Positions 19,001 to 28,065 of a stretch of 64,000 bases of DNA are shown here, in pieces. The DNA is from Firmicutes bacterium UBA4845 (GTDB lineage Bacteria > Bacillota > Clostridia > Tissierellales > Sedimentibacteraceae), in the NCBI GenBank assembly GCA_002399975.1, contig DHER01000089.1, positions 1-64,000 of the forward strand. Reading direction: 5' to 3'. A program made the translations under genes and the position numbers. Positions within the stretch are counted from its first letter, which is position 1. Every line of letters begins with the position of its first letter. The notes beneath the pieces were generated by a model. That model saw only the letters and a list, made by a program, of their open reading frames with translations. It did not search any database and was not told the origin of the DNA.

Positions 19001-19155
19001 TTAGCAGTAGGCGGTCCTTCATAAAATATAAATGATTTTTTTCCTTTTCTTGTTTCAACGCTTTGTTTAAGCAAATCTATATCATCCCAGTACTTAGATA
19101 TTTCCTGTTCTGTTTGCTTATAATCGGTTTTTGAAATATCTTTAAATTTTTTCAT
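16024..19155 (-). CDS. ileS: Isoleucyl-tRNA synthetase
   Basis: 1043 aa class I synthetase. The HIGH-type signature is GKPGIHHVIART near residue 52, the editing domain (CP1) contains TTPWTLLSN, and KKMSKSKGN is the second signature. CECG and CPKCGKKM occur in the domain before KMSKS. The HHV form of the HIGH motif and the long C-terminal anticodon domain indicate the eukaryote-like (type 2, mupirocin-tolerant class) IleRS rather than the E. coli type. AGGAGG precedes the ATG. A T-box leader directly upstream controls it. Confidence 0.96.
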   Translation of the reverse strand: MKKFKDISKTDYKQTEQEISKYWDDIDLLKQSVETRKGKKSFIFYEGPPTANGKPGIHHVIARTLKDSICRLKTMEGYQVKRKAGWDTHGLPVEIEVEKQLGLKNKTDIEQYGIAEFNEKCRESVFTYESLWRKMTKRMAYLIDMDDPYITLKNDYIETEWWILDNMFKQGLIYEGHKILPYCPRCGTGLASHEVAQGYEEIKTITAYVKFKKKGADEYFLAWTTTPWTLLSNASLTVHPDVDYLKIKTKDKEDVKGEIYYISKSLVDKVIHDEYEVIEEMKGRDMEFMEYEQLMPYVEVPKGKNAFYITCADYVTVEDGTGIVHTAPAFGEDDYNTGVKYNLPVINPVDDTGRFRGTPWSEMFVMDADPAILKWLKENGKLYKKEPVIHNYPHCWRCHTPLIYYARPSWYIEMTKLKDQLIANNNTVKWYPEFVGEKRFGNWLENLNDWAISRSRYWGTPLPLWRCECGHVESIGSRKELAEKAIENVDEKTVELHRPFVDAIHIVCPKCGKKMTREKDVIDCWFDSGSMPYAQWHYPFENVDKFDSLFPADYICEGIDQTRGWFYSLLAVSTFVKGKAPYKRVLVNDLILDKFGKKMSKSKGNTVNPFELFDKYGADALRWYLLYVSPAWSPTKFDEDGLKEVLSKYFGTIKNVYTFFALYANTDNIDPTKFFIEFKDRPELDRWIISKFNNLVKYVRGSMDAYDHNKAVRVIQEFVNEDLSNWYIRRSRRRFWASELTDDKKAVYNTTYEILVGVAQLTAPFAPYLSEEIYRNLTDEVSVHLSYYPKIHEELIDENVEKRMDLVKNLVKLGRASREKARIKVRQPIKKIHVDGKYQKLIEDLSPLIMEELNTKEVVFEHDLNKFMEFSLKPNFKVAGPMLGSNVKAFEKALSEAESLEIITKIQAGEKCEMKVNGQIVELNEEILDIRISAKEGYDVSTDSNLFVVIDTNLTDDLIGEGYAREFISKVQQMRKNNGYEMMDRIRIFYNGSEDIDKTVKKFEEFIKSETLADTIEKVTDNTLKIQNLNGIDTGMKLEKVSK

Positions 19156-19222
19156 TTTACCTCCTGAAATTATTTAATAGTAATAATTTTCATTCTTTTT
19201 TCGTTCGAATTTTAAGCTTTTA

Positions 19223-19258
19223 AATAAAAAATAAAATCCCATGTCATAAGACATGGGA
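19223..19258 (-). terminator. T-box terminator of ileS
   Basis: TCCCATGTC pairs with GACATGGGA on the minus strand (19237-19258), followed by TTTTATTTTTTATTT. It is the terminator that uncharged tRNA-Ile is expected to prevent. Confidence 0.9.
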
Positions 19259-19460
19259 CGAAATCCGCGGTACCACCCAAATTACATATAAATAATCTAA
19301 ATATATGTCACTCAAAATTTAACGCATTTATACGTAATTTCTTACTGTAGTTTCAGAAATCAAACTCATGGATGATCTTCAGCGCATTTGGAATTATAAT
19401 CTCACACCATACGATTATATCTCTTTGAAACCTGCCTGCGCCTACTGTTCCAATCACTGC
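19259..19460 (-). promoter_or_regulatory. T-box leader, Ile specifier
   Basis: The minus strand carries the T-box sequence GGGTGGTACCGCGG (19265-19278) and an upstream Stem I with AGAGA and GGTGTGAG motifs. The specifier loop reads GAAGATCATCC, giving ATC (19374-19376), an Ile codon. This matches the downstream gene ileS. Confidence 0.95.
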
Positions 19461-19481
19461 CATTTTGTTTATTTTTGTATA

Positions 19482-19510
19482 ATGATATATTAAATCGGAA
19501 ATAAAGTCAA
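19482..19510 (-). promoter_or_regulatory. Probable promoter of the ileS T-box transcript
   Basis: TTGACT (19505-19510) and TATCAT (19482-19487) with a 17-base spacer on the minus strand. Confidence 0.6.
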
Positions 19511-19621
19511 GGAATAAATTAAAAATTTTATGCTTTAAGGCAATTGCCGAAATTGCCGGACGGAACCGGCCCCTTAAGTATGAAATCCCCAAAAAAATAG
19601 CAACAGGAATGATTTGAATGC

Positions 19622-19681
19622 TTCCTGCTGCCGTAAATTTATTTTTATTTATACCTGTTTTTCATTATCCGCTTCTTTTTT
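19622..19681 (-). repeat. Direct repeat copy A at the island boundary
   Basis: Sixty bases starting TTCCTGCTGCCGTAAATTTA (plus strand) that align with 29080-29139 at 50 of 60 positions in the same orientation. It is the end of the Rpn-type relic. Confidence 0.75.
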
Positions 19682-20100
19682 CAGCTCCAAAATTCTTTCT
19701 TTCGAGAGCTTAGTCACTCCGGCGACAAAATCTATTTCCGCCCCTTTTCTAAGCATCTCTTTGGCTACTTCTGCCTTTCCCTTTTTCTCTCCTTACTTCC
19801 AAAGCTTCTTCCCGTACGACTTTCAATTCTTCTTCTCTGTCGAATTCCGCAAACAGCATATTATGACCTCCGATTCTCCCGTTCTTTATTCAATGACATT
19901 CCGTGAAGCTGAGTCTTCCGTCACCATTATTATATTGCATAATTCATATATTTTCAATAATTTTATTAGAGAATTATAGTCACACGCTGGTTCGGGACAT
20001 CATACCCAAAGGTGAGTTCTTCGACGGTTTTGCAAGAACCGTTGACCTGATCTTTTCACGCGTAAATCACCGAAAGTATAATTTTGAACGTGTTACAAAT
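19622..20100 (-). pseudogene. Rpn/YhgA-type nuclease (PD-(D/E)XK transposase family) 3' relic
   Basis: The minus strand from an ATG at 19859 reads MLFAEFDREEELKVVREEA. After one frameshift in a GAAAAAGGGAAAG run it reads KAEVAKEMLRKGAEIDFVAG, VTKLSKERILELKKEADNE and ends at a TAA at 19649. This is the helical C-terminal end seen in Rpn/YhgA-like recombination-promoting nucleases. The catalytic N-terminal domain is gone; DNA to about 20100 is degenerate. A second copy of its last 60 bases lies at 29080. Confidence 0.6.
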
Positions 20101-20201
20101 TAAGAATACTTTGTGTGTCGTGGCAATAGGGTTCTATTTATACACTAAAACATGCCCCCTCAGAATTGAGGGGGCATGGGGCGTTAGCCAATCTTTTTCG
20201 C

Positions 20202-23200
20202 CTAGTTCACAAAGTTCAGGACAAACCGCTGCATAATTGCCGCCACCTCGGCGCGGGTTGCGTTACCTCCCGAATCGAGCGTTGAAGCAGTACGGCCGAT
20301 GATGATTCCCTCAACATTTGCCCATTTCATAGCGTCCGCCGCCCAGCCGCTGATATCCGATGCGTCGGTGTATGATTCCAGGCTTGCTGTCTTTGTCACA
20401 TCGTAACCTTTGTGCTTTGCGTAATTGTACAGGATCACCGCCAGCTGCTCACGGGTAATGGGGTCGTTCGTCCCGAACAGCCCTTCGCCGTATCCGGTGA
20501 CAATGCTGTTGGCGTTGGCCCATATAACGGCGTCGGTGTACCACTCGCCGTCCTCTACGTCCGTGAAGCTGTTCGTTCCCGTAACCGCGGGCTTACCCTC
20601 CAGACGGTACAGGACAGTCACCAGCATGGCACGCGTCATCGAAGTGTCCGGGCTGAATGCAGTATCACCCGTACCGATGAACAAGCCATTTTTCACAACA
20701 AACTCCACAGCTTCATAAAACCAATCGCCGTCCTTGACGTCGGTGAATGGATTTTCCCAAACGCTCTCCTCCGCATAGCCGACTACATAACTGGAAAGGT
20801 GCGTGGTGGTAAAGGTTGCTAGTCCGGTTTCCTTGTCGTACTTACTGTCCACCTTCTCCAACTCACCATTATCGTTTAGATACCAGACAGTGACGCCCTC
20901 GGAGGTCTCACCGGTTTTCAGCGTGTAGGGCAGGGAGACAGTGACGCTCTTGCCGCCGAAACTGCCGATAGGCTTACCGCCGCTAAGGATGGAGATATCA
21001 AACACTGCGTTATCTCCCACGAGCTTCTGCTGTTCGGCTGTCAGGCTCTTGGCCTCAACGGACTCTACTGCGATGGTAATCGTATTTCCGGATGCCTGAG
21101 AGACTACAGAGGCAAGGGCGTCGTTGGGGATGGTGACGCTGCCATTGGGCGTCACAATCTTGAGGTCAGCCTTTGTGTCGGAGGACATGGAGTCCAAGGA
21201 GGATTTCGGGATGTCCACCGTCACTTTCTTCGCCGTACCTGTGATCTCCGGAGCGATGACGATGGCCGTACCGCCGTTTTTCTTCACACCGGCGATGGCC
21301 TTGCTTAATTCATCTGCCGTGACGCTCACCGCCGCTATGCCGTCCTTTGCCGTAACCTTGGGCGCGATTGTCTCATACTTCGCTTCGGAAGCACCGCCGC
21401 CGGACGGAGGCGTATAGCTTCCCGAGGCCAGCGCTTTCAGCCACGAGTTGTAATAGGTGCCGTCGCCTAACGAGGGATAACCGGGTTCATCGAACCAGTC
21501 ATGAACCTCATACGAGTAATCATTGACATAGTGCCAGATTATAACCTCACCGTCACTCAGTACGTATTCGCGCAACCCGAGATTCGGGTGCGAGCCGTCG
21601 GAGCCGTTGTCTCTTTTGCCGACGGTGTACATCCAGCCGCTGCGCGGCCCGTTTGTGAACTCGGCCAAACCTTTTATTGAATCAACGTAGTTGTTCATTG
21701 ACCTTATGGTGTACGGTATGCCTGCCTCTTTCAGCGCTCTGTCGAAAAGCTCAAGCACTGTGGCGCCTTTGGCCATTTCGTATTCCGTCAGCCCTATCCA
21801 TCTTACGTATGACGCGCCCCTGTATAACGTGGATTTGTCGCCCAAGTCAATATCGCCATCTGACCTGGTCGAACCGATCAGCGCGAATTTAACGGATATC
21901 GTATCACCGATTGGATCACCGGGGTCATATTTTCGGATGACAGAAACGGTAAATGCCGCGCTGGCTCCTCCGTATGTGACGGTTACGTCCTGATTGCCGA
22001 CAATATTGGGATCATAACCGCTGAACTCCGCATCTTTAAGATCAACTTCAACTTTATCGCCTGTGATGGTGTAAAGAGCGGTCAATTTCATGCCGGTTGT
22101 GTCTAATTTTTCACCGACATAGTAGATGATTTTGTAGTCGCCGGATATTTTCAGAGCATATATCTTGGGTTCTGCAGACGGGTCATGAACTGGATAACCG
22201 CCTTGACCCTGCATCCAATTTTTGAATGAACCATTATTTAACAGAGCCGTAACCGTACCGTCGGCGAATTCTTCGCTTAATTTCGGGATGAATGAATCTT
22301 CGTCCGGCTTCCAATCCTTTTCAGGAATTAATTGGTAGCCAATTCCCTCATAATTGTCATTTTCCAGGTAGTAGTTGTTTTCGTAAGTCAGTTTAAGAGG
22401 ATCGTAGCAGCCAATTTCGCCCAGAATACCGCCGACACGAGCGTATTTTGTACCGGCGTCGGGATTAGTGTCCGTTATTGTGCCGTAGAAGTAATTGTCG
22501 CTTATATGTGCATCATTCAACGCTCCGCGGAGACCGATCTCGCTGCCTGCTATCCCTCCTATACCGCCGCCCGCACCATAACCATTCGAGAAATATAATG
22601 GAGTACTGTTTCCGATTATATCTGCGGCAACATAACAATTGCGGACAGTAACAGGCGGCGTGTTCGGCGCGCTGTCGGAAATATAGCCTGAGGCCAGAAT
22701 ACCACCGACGTTACCTCCCGTAGCCTCTATTGTTCCCAGGAACGCGCTGTTAACAATCTCACAATCACCCATCGACTGCCCTTTTTTGCCGGCCAGGCCT
22801 CCTACATTTCTAACGCCATATACAGTCGCGTAACTGACACTGTTTTCTATACGCCCGTTCAAAGTGCCGACGAAAGAGCCGATATCACTTTGATCCTTGT
22901 CATAACCCACAGTTACATTTTCTTGTATAATACAATTTTTTACGATAATGTCGTTTATTCCCGAGTTGAATCCGCCGTTGGCAAGTCCGGATCCACTGGT
23001 CTTGCTGCCGCTCAGCAGAGTTACATTTTCCATCGTTATGACATCAGGATCAGTGTACTGCTGATAGACGCCGTCCGTACCATAGTCGACAGTAACTTTA
23101 TCAAGAAGCCCCGCTCCGTTAATTTCCTCGCCGTAAATATTCAGGTTCCTTACAACGGCGTCGCGGGTATATTCAAGCAGAGGCTTACCACCCTTTGGTA

Positions 23201-26200
23201 CTGTCAGCGTATGACCGCCGCCATCGATTATTCCGCTGAAGGGCAGCAGATTGATTCCCTTTCCGCCATTGTCTTTGCCAATCGGTTCCCACTCCAAGGG
23301 CAGCGTAATATCATTATCAAATTTAAACACGGCTCCGGATAAAAAGTCGCCGCCAAGTACGTATTCGTCAATTTTTTTCAAATGATCGGCCGTTTCAATC
23401 AAATATGGGTTATCTTCCGAGCCCTTGCCTTCAAACCCATCTAATCCGGTGCGTTCCTTAATAGTTATCTTAGCAAAGTCGCTTGCGACGCTGGTTCTGT
23501 TCGTTGGATCGTCGTTAGCGACAGCCGATGCAACACAGTAAAAATAGTGTTCTCCCGCCGCCAGTTTTTCAGTGACGGCATAATTAAAAACGGTTGCGGC
23601 AACATAGTTGCCGACAGCATCGTCCAGATTATAGCCTCCGCCGCTGATGGGAGCTGAATAGTTGGCGCTGTCAAGAAGTGTCGCTCCGTCGGCAGAGGGT
23701 TTCGTATTGTAGTACCACTCAACTTCGACTTTTGCGAGACCACCCCTGACGATATTAGGGTCCGCTTCATAGGTTCCCGCCACCATTTGGATCGGGTCTA
23801 TCTTTTCGCCTTGCAGATATTCAGTTTTGTATGGTGTTGGCTTACTGGAACCAGCAATGCTGTATATGCCCGGCTGATATACTATAACCGGCGCGTTAAC
23901 TTTACCGAGATTTACAACGACCTTTGCAAAATCACTATTTACGTATGCACCTGTTTTTTTATCCGTCACGACGCACCGGTAATACCGCATTCCGCCAACT
24001 TCCGTCGGAGCCGTGAATGTCGGTCTGGTCTCACCGGTAATGTCATTAATATATTGCGAATCGGAAAGATGCCTTGCATACTGCCATTGATATGTTAAAT
24101 CGTCGCTTTCCCCGGATATTTCAACCGACAGCACCGCGGCATCGCCCTTGTCATACGTTCCGCCTTCGGGATGCTTTATAATTTGCCAGTCGGCCGCTTC
24201 TGTTTCAGTGACTGTCAGCGTATAGTCGGATTTAACCGCCTCTGCGCCCTCACCGAATACTATGGAAAATGGTATTGTGATCGCACCCTGCTGATCTTTT
24301 TCGTATTGCGCCAGCTCGATTTTAACTCCGTCATTTTTAAAGCTCGCGGACTCATCTTTATCTTTATAAAAAAATTTTACGCCTGTTATATACGGCAGCA
24401 TATCGCCTTTCAGGGTTATACTTTCAGCCACGCCCGGCACAGTCGTATGATAGTTCTTGTTGAACGTTGTCTCGTTCACAGCCTGACCGTGGGGTTGCGG
24501 GGTAATTGGCAGGCTTTTACCCTCTGCGGTAGCTGAGAGGATTCCAATAACCGGGACGAGGGTTATGTTAAATACATACTCGTCCCCCGTTTCTGGATTG
24601 CCCTTTTCGTGTACCCTGATCTTTAGTACATACCGTCCCGGATCCAGATCATCAAGAATACCATAATAGCCATACACCCCCTCTTTTTCTCCATACAAGT
24701 TAGCAACCACGTCGAAAACAGCTTTTTTGTAGAAACTGGTAGTCTTTGGAGGGCGGATTACCGTCCCGTCCGGAGTTTCGACCGAACGCGTGATATTCAG
24801 GCTGTTTATATTTTCCTGGCTCGGGTTATCCAGTTCAACCGGCATATTGTAATACCCGCGAACAGAACTGAACCCGGATGATGTTAACGGCATCTCAACC
24901 TCGTAAGCAAACGCTTCCGGGTCATAATCATCAAAAACTATGTAATTATCCGCAATTGTTTTAATGGTGATGTTCTTTATATAACCGTCCGGCTCGTCCG
25001 TTTTTGCCTGCACGGTAACTTTCATCTCCACTTCTTCCGCGCCGGCCAGATTGAATTTGATTACAAATGCGCTATTTGTTTTCGCGTCGCCAATGTACGT
25101 TTTGACGTCGTCCCAATCCGCAAGCCGCGCCGTGCCGTCACTTTCAAAGTAGGTCAGCGTAACGCCGGATGTGGCGTCGGTGATGCCGTCAGCCGCAACC
25201 GCACTGTAGCTCGGTTCCCATGCTTCCAGATCGGCAACTTTTACCGTCGCCGCGCTTTCCGCAGTTATTATGGGCTTCGCGGCAGAAGCCTCAGGTTTAA
25301 CGGTAAGCGTATAATGGCCGTCCACGCCGGCGACGTTTTCACCGTTGTCGTTGCCCGCATAATCAAGAACAAACGGTATGATTAAACCGTCATCTTTTTT
25401 GTATTTTTCTTTATTATAGTTTGCAAGGTCCAGCATATAGGTAGTGTCAGTTTCACCCGCCGTAAATACACCGCTTCCGTTGTCGAATTTTAGTGTCGTA
25501 TCGGCTTGCGTACAGGCTGGCGCTGTGATTGTTAATATCGCGCCGGGAGTCACGCTCGTAATTTCAAAGTTTGTCTCATACAGATCGAACTCAGTTTCCT
25601 TAGGAACCTTTTGAGGATTGGCGTTAGCGGTGAGATCCACAAGGCTTCCGCCGTCTTTGTAATCGACGGTAAAGCTTTTCAGAGTGGCTCTGCGATAAAA
25701 GTTGAAAGTATACGTGTCCGAATTTTTTCTTGCTCGAATGTCATCCTGCAATCCAGTCCAAAAAACTATGCCGTAAGGCGTACCGTTCATTGGCGCCTTG
25801 TCTTTTAGTTTGAACTGTGCTCCTGGTGAAGTATATCCTTCCGCGGCAAATTTTTTTTCAGGTGTGAGTCGACCATCGTCTGTATCAGTGATCATTCCGT
25901 AAATTTCAGCATCTATAGATACGGCGGGTTCCGCGGCAAACTGTACAACCTGGCTGGCTTTGTCTTTTTCACTATCCGCGAACATGATATTATACTCTGT
26001 CGTTGCCTGATTAAATCCGAATTCTTCATAGGGCAGTTTATCGGAGAGTATGTACAGTTGGTCAGAGGTTGCAGGGGACCGCGCCATAGTAATTTTTTCA
26101 ACATACCCGTTCGGTGCTGCTCCGGACGCAGCCGTTGCGACTTTAGGCGCAACCGTTGCGGCTTTGGACCCAGCCGTAGCCGTAATCGACACGTTGTCCG

Positions 26201-26684
26201 TGCGTGTGGCCGTAATGACGACTTCTCCGGTCTTTCCGTCGTATGTATAGTCGGAATCCGCCGTCAGCGTGATTGCACCCATGGTCACGGCGATCGTTTC
26301 CGGCAGACGGCAGGAAGCGGGGGCATCCGCCCTAAGCGAAAGCTTTGCGTAATATGGACCACTGTCCAATTCCGGAGGCGTGCCGGGAATGAGCTCCAGC
26401 TCGGCGTTTTCCGCCAGCATCACGGTATATTCCGCTGCCGCGGGCGCCATAGCAGCGCCCATTTCGGATGAGCTGCCTTCAATTTCACCCTCGCCGGTAT
26501 CCAGCCGCGCCTCGTCCGTAATCGTCATGCCGCCAGATACGCCGGGTATGCTGATTTCCCCTGTGGCGCCGTGCTCCGCACTGGCGCCGGAGTTCCCTTC
26601 CTCCGCCCATGCCGCCGGCAGGAGGTTCAGCGCCATTAGGGCGCAGAGCAGCAGGGACAGGATTCGTTTCTTTTGTACCTTCAT
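20202..26684 (-). CDS. Giant SLH-anchored surface protein with transcobalamin-like DUF4430 domain
   Basis: 2160 aa. Residues 1-27 are a signal peptide (KKRILSLLLCALMALNLLPAAWA). Then come several beta-rich modules including an Ig-like one near 830-920 (DDLTYQWQYARHL), a repetitive beta-helix-like region about 1085-1495 with GLUG-style GGLAGKKG, VGGILASG and VGGILGEIG repeats, and a bacterial Ig-like module near 1508-1590 (YYVGEKLDTTGMKLTALY). A DUF4430 domain lies near 1610-1725 (GATVLELFDRALKEAGIPY, SGWMYTVGK, SDGEVIIWHYVNDY), and three SLH repeats fill 1975-2160. DUF4430 corresponds to the C-terminal domain of transcobalamin/intrinsic factor; SLH repeats hold the protein on secondary cell-wall polymer. 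I infer surface binding of a corrinoid or similar ligand. The gene is clearly more GC-rich than the backbone, which suggests transfer. Confidence 0.85.
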   Translation of the reverse strand: MKVQKKRILSLLLCALMALNLLPAAWAEEGNSGASAEHGATGEISIPGVSGGMTITDEARLDTGEGEIEGSSSEMGAAMAPAAAEYTVMLAENAELELIPGTPPELDSGPYYAKLSLRADAPASCRLPETIAVTMGAITLTADSDYTYDGKTGEVVITATRTDNVSITATAGSKAATVAPKVATAASGAAPNGYVEKITMARSPATSDQLYILSDKLPYEEFGFNQATTEYNIMFADSEKDKASQVVQFAAEPAVSIDAEIYGMITDTDDGRLTPEKKFAAEGYTSPGAQFKLKDKAPMNGTPYGIVFWTGLQDDIRARKNSDTYTFNFYRRATLKSFTVDYKDGGSLVDLTANANPQKVPKETEFDLYETNFEITSVTPGAILTITAPACTQADTTLKFDNGSGVFTAGETDTTYMLDLANYNKEKYKKDDGLIIPFVLDYAGNDNGENVAGVDGHYTLTVKPEASAAKPIITAESAATVKVADLEAWEPSYSAVAADGITDATSGVTLTYFESDGTARLADWDDVKTYIGDAKTNSAFVIKFNLAGAEEVEMKVTVQAKTDEPDGYIKNITIKTIADNYIVFDDYDPEAFAYEVEMPLTSSGFSSVRGYYNMPVELDNPSQENINSLNITRSVETPDGTVIRPPKTTSFYKKAVFDVVANLYGEKEGVYGYYGILDDLDPGRYVLKIRVHEKGNPETGDEYVFNITLVPVIGILSATAEGKSLPITPQPHGQAVNETTFNKNYHTTVPGVAESITLKGDMLPYITGVKFFYKDKDESASFKNDGVKIELAQYEKDQQGAITIPFSIVFGEGAEAVKSDYTLTVTETEAADWQIIKHPEGGTYDKGDAAVLSVEISGESDDLTYQWQYARHLSDSQYINDITGETRPTFTAPTEVGGMRYYRCVVTDKKTGAYVNSDFAKVVVNLGKVNAPVIVYQPGIYSIAGSSKPTPYKTEYLQGEKIDPIQMVAGTYEADPNIVRGGLAKVEVEWYYNTKPSADGATLLDSANYSAPISGGGYNLDDAVGNYVAATVFNYAVTEKLAAGEHYFYCVASAVANDDPTNRTSVASDFAKITIKERTGLDGFEGKGSEDNPYLIETADHLKKIDEYVLGGDFLSGAVFKFDNDITLPLEWEPIGKDNGGKGINLLPFSGIIDGGGHTLTVPKGGKPLLEYTRDAVVRNLNIYGEEINGAGLLDKVTVDYGTDGVYQQYTDPDVITMENVTLLSGSKTSGSGLANGGFNSGINDIIVKNCIIQENVTVGYDKDQSDIGSFVGTLNGRIENSVSYATVYGVRNVGGLAGKKGQSMGDCEIVNSAFLGTIEATGGNVGGILASGYISDSAPNTPPVTVRNCYVAADIIGNSTPLYFSNGYGAGGGIGGIAGSEIGLRGALNDAHISDNYFYGTITDTNPDAGTKYARVGGILGEIGCYDPLKLTYENNYYLENDNYEGIGYQLIPEKDWKPDEDSFIPKLSEEFADGTVTALLNNGSFKNWMQGQGGYPVHDPSAEPKIYALKISGDYKIIYYVGEKLDTTGMKLTALYTITGDKVEVDLKDAEFSGYDPNIVGNQDVTVTYGGASAAFTVSVIRKYDPGDPIGDTISVKFALIGSTRSDGDIDLGDKSTLYRGASYVRWIGLTEYEMAKGATVLELFDRALKEAGIPYTIRSMNNYVDSIKGLAEFTNGPRSGWMYTVGKRDNGSDGSHPNLGLREYVLSDGEVIIWHYVNDYSYEVHDWFDEPGYPSLGDGTYYNSWLKALASGSYTPPSGGGASEAKYETIAPKVTAKDGIAAVSVTADELSKAIAGVKKNGGTAIVIAPEITGTAKKVTVDIPKSSLDSMSSDTKADLKIVTPNGSVTIPNDALASVVSQASGNTITIAVESVEAKSLTAEQQKLVGDNAVFDISILSGGKPIGSFGGKSVTVSLPYTLKTGETSEGVTVWYLNDNGELEKVDSKYDKETGLATFTTTHLSSYVVGYAEESVWENPFTDVKDGDWFYEAVEFVVKNGLFIGTGDTAFSPDTSMTRAMLVTVLYRLEGKPAVTGTNSFTDVEDGEWYTDAVIWANANSIVTGYGEGLFGTNDPITREQLAVILYNYAKHKGYDVTKTASLESYTDASDISGWAADAMKWANVEGIIIGRTASTLDSGGNATRAEVAAIMQRFVLNFVN

Positions 26685-26758
26685 TGCAATATTCCTTCCT
26701 TTCTTGTTATGAATTAAAATTTTGTCCTATATTAAAGTAATCAACTTATGTCGGCTTA

Positions 26759-26787
26759 ATTATATACATTATTAATGTATTTTTCAA
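26759..26787 (-). promoter_or_regulatory. Promoter of the SLH surface protein gene
   Basis: TTGAAA (26782-26787) and TATAAT (26759-26764) on the minus strand with an exact 17-base spacer, predicting a start about 26752 and a leader of about 70 nt with AAGGAAGGA before the ATG. Confidence 0.8.
26764..26780. promoter_or_regulatory. 17-bp perfect palindrome, probable XRE operator
   Basis: ATACATTA-T-TAATGTAT is perfectly symmetric and fills the spacer between -35 and -10 of the SLH gene promoter. A protein bound here would block RNA polymerase. The divergent XRE gene is the obvious candidate. Confidence 0.6.
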
Positions 26788-26917
26788 TATTTATTTCTGA
26801 TATTTATGTATATTTCATGTGTGCTTCCTTTCTTTTTAGTACAATTACATTATTACTTCAGTTTTGGGCACAAGGTACATAGCTGATGTTGCTTTATGCC
26901 ATGAAAGGTGTCGCATT

Positions 26918-27229
26918 ATGATCGGTGAAAGACTTATATATTTGCGCAAAGAAAAAGGATTGACTCAAAAGAGGCTTTCCGAAATATTGTTTATTAATTA
27001 CCGTACTTACAGCGGGTATGAGCGCAATGAAATCGAGGCAAGTGATGATTTCAAGATTCAACTCGCAAAATTCTATAATGTAAGCGTTGATTATTTGCTC
27101 GGTATAATAGATGAACCCCGCCCAATAAAAAACGGTGATGAGTACATAAGGCTGCCCAAGCCCCTGAGTGACGGTGATCGCAAGGAGCTCAAAAAGTATA
27201 TCGACTATCTCCTCAGTAAGAAATCCTGA
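26918..27229 (+). CDS. XRE-family transcriptional regulator
   Basis: 103 aa from ATG 26918, which has AAAGGTG at the right distance; the frame is open from 26864 but without a site. Residues 1-62 are a Cro/C1-type helix-turn-helix (GERLIYLRKEKGLTQKRLSE, YRTYSGYERNEIEASDDFKI) followed by the usual YNVSVDYLLGI. The C-terminal 40 residues are charged helix. It is divergent from the SLH surface gene and probably controls it through the palindrome in that promoter. No metabolite-binding domain is seen. Confidence 0.88.
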   Translation: MIGERLIYLRKEKGLTQKRLSEILFINYRTYSGYERNEIEASDDFKIQLAKFYNVSVDYLLGIIDEPRPIKNGDEYIRLPKPLSDGDRKELKKYIDYLLSKKS

Positions 27230-27381
27230 CGCATATACCCGAAATAAAAGGATGCTCCCCGAAGAGACAGCGGTGTTATATGTTTCCGGTATCCTTGACG
27301 TCTGTTCAACAATTATGCCGCTTCCGTTTCGGTAATCTAATAATTTTGCCGCGCGGTTGGCATGCGCCGCGATATTGCAAG

Positions 27382-27417
27382 CGGAGGCACAGGCAGCCAA
27401 AGCTGCCTGTGCCTCCG
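27382..27417 (-). terminator. 16-bp hairpin after the DUF4430 gene
   Basis: GGAGGCACAGGCAGC and GCTGCCTGTGCCTCC form a perfect 15-bp stem (16 with the flanking C-G) around a CAAA loop, 16 bases after the DUF4430 stop and facing the convergent XRE gene. No T-run follows on either side, so it may be a 3' end stabiliser or a factor-dependent terminator. Confidence 0.65.
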
Positions 27418-27432
27418 GCATTCTCTTTAGTT

Positions 27433-28065
27433 TTAGTATGAGAATACTTCTACCTTGACGCCATAGTCGAGGACGATATCGTCACCGGCGTATACGGGGG
27501 CCTCATTCATGTAATACTGCCAGAAGTTATCCAATTCCGGATCATCTATCGGGTAACCGGGCGTCTCGCCGTTAACCTTATACGTCCAGTCATGACCAAT
27601 GTACGCCATATACGGCCCGTCATTCGAATAACCGGTGCCGTTGCCCGCCCACAGGCCTAATCCCTCACTGTCAGCATACTTGGCGCGAAGCTTAGAGTCA
27701 GCCAAATCAAGCCAGTCATCGCTGCCTAAATAGTCAGGAGCATAATATTCCCACTCAAACTCGGGGGCTTCATAAGGCTCCGATCCATAGCCATCAAGGG
27801 ATATCAGGATCCAAGCAGCCGGGTTCTCAGGATCAGCATGAGACCACTCGGCTCTGTCTCCCACAGCGCTGTTGACCACCACATCATACACAGTATCCCC
27901 GTCATTAATACCCACTGTATATGTGACCGGGGACTGCCCTTCAACATCAAGTGTGAGCGTAACTGTACCGTTCTCCGCCGCAAACGCGTTCGAACTGAAT
28001 GTTAAAACCATAATCAATACGAGGAGAACAGATAACACTTTCTTAATATTTTTACTTTTTACCAT
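27433..28065 (-). CDS. Secreted DUF4430 (transcobalamin-like) protein
   Basis: 210 aa. A signal peptide (KNIKKVLSVLLVLIMVLTFS...AFA) ends near residue 29. The rest is one DUF4430 domain: VTLTLDVEGQSPVTYTVGI, NDGDTVYDVVVNSA, an inserted acidic/aromatic loop (APEFEWEYYAPDYLGS), DWTYKVNGETPGYPIDD, and a final APVYAGDDIVLDYGVKVEVF. No lipobox, SLH or sortase motif, so it should be released or held by a partner. It is the first gene after a cobalamin riboswitch and terminator, which strongly links it to corrinoids. I infer a small extracellular B12-binding protein. Confidence 0.82.
   Translation of the reverse strand: MVKSKNIKKVLSVLLVLIMVLTFSSNAFAAENGTVTLTLDVEGQSPVTYTVGINDGDTVYDVVVNSAVGDRAEWSHADPENPAAWILISLDGYGSEPYEAPEFEWEYYAPDYLGSDDWLDLADSKLRAKYADSEGLGLWAGNGTGYSNDGPYMAYIGHDWTYKVNGETPGYPIDDPELDNFWQYYMNEAPVYAGDDIVLDYGVKVEVFSY

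Noticed and set aside
19530..19580. REP-like hairpins GGCAATT/AATTGCC upstream of ileS
   Set aside because: Single occurrence, short stems; not enough to call a repeat element.
19353..19592. 79-codon minus-strand ORF upstream of ileS
   Set aside because: It covers the T-box Stem I and specifier and is explained by that RNA.
20412..26712. Many plus-strand open frames of 60-150 codons opposite the SLH gene
   Set aside because: They are antisense shadows of a GC-richer coding sequence with no ribosome sites or recognisable proteins.
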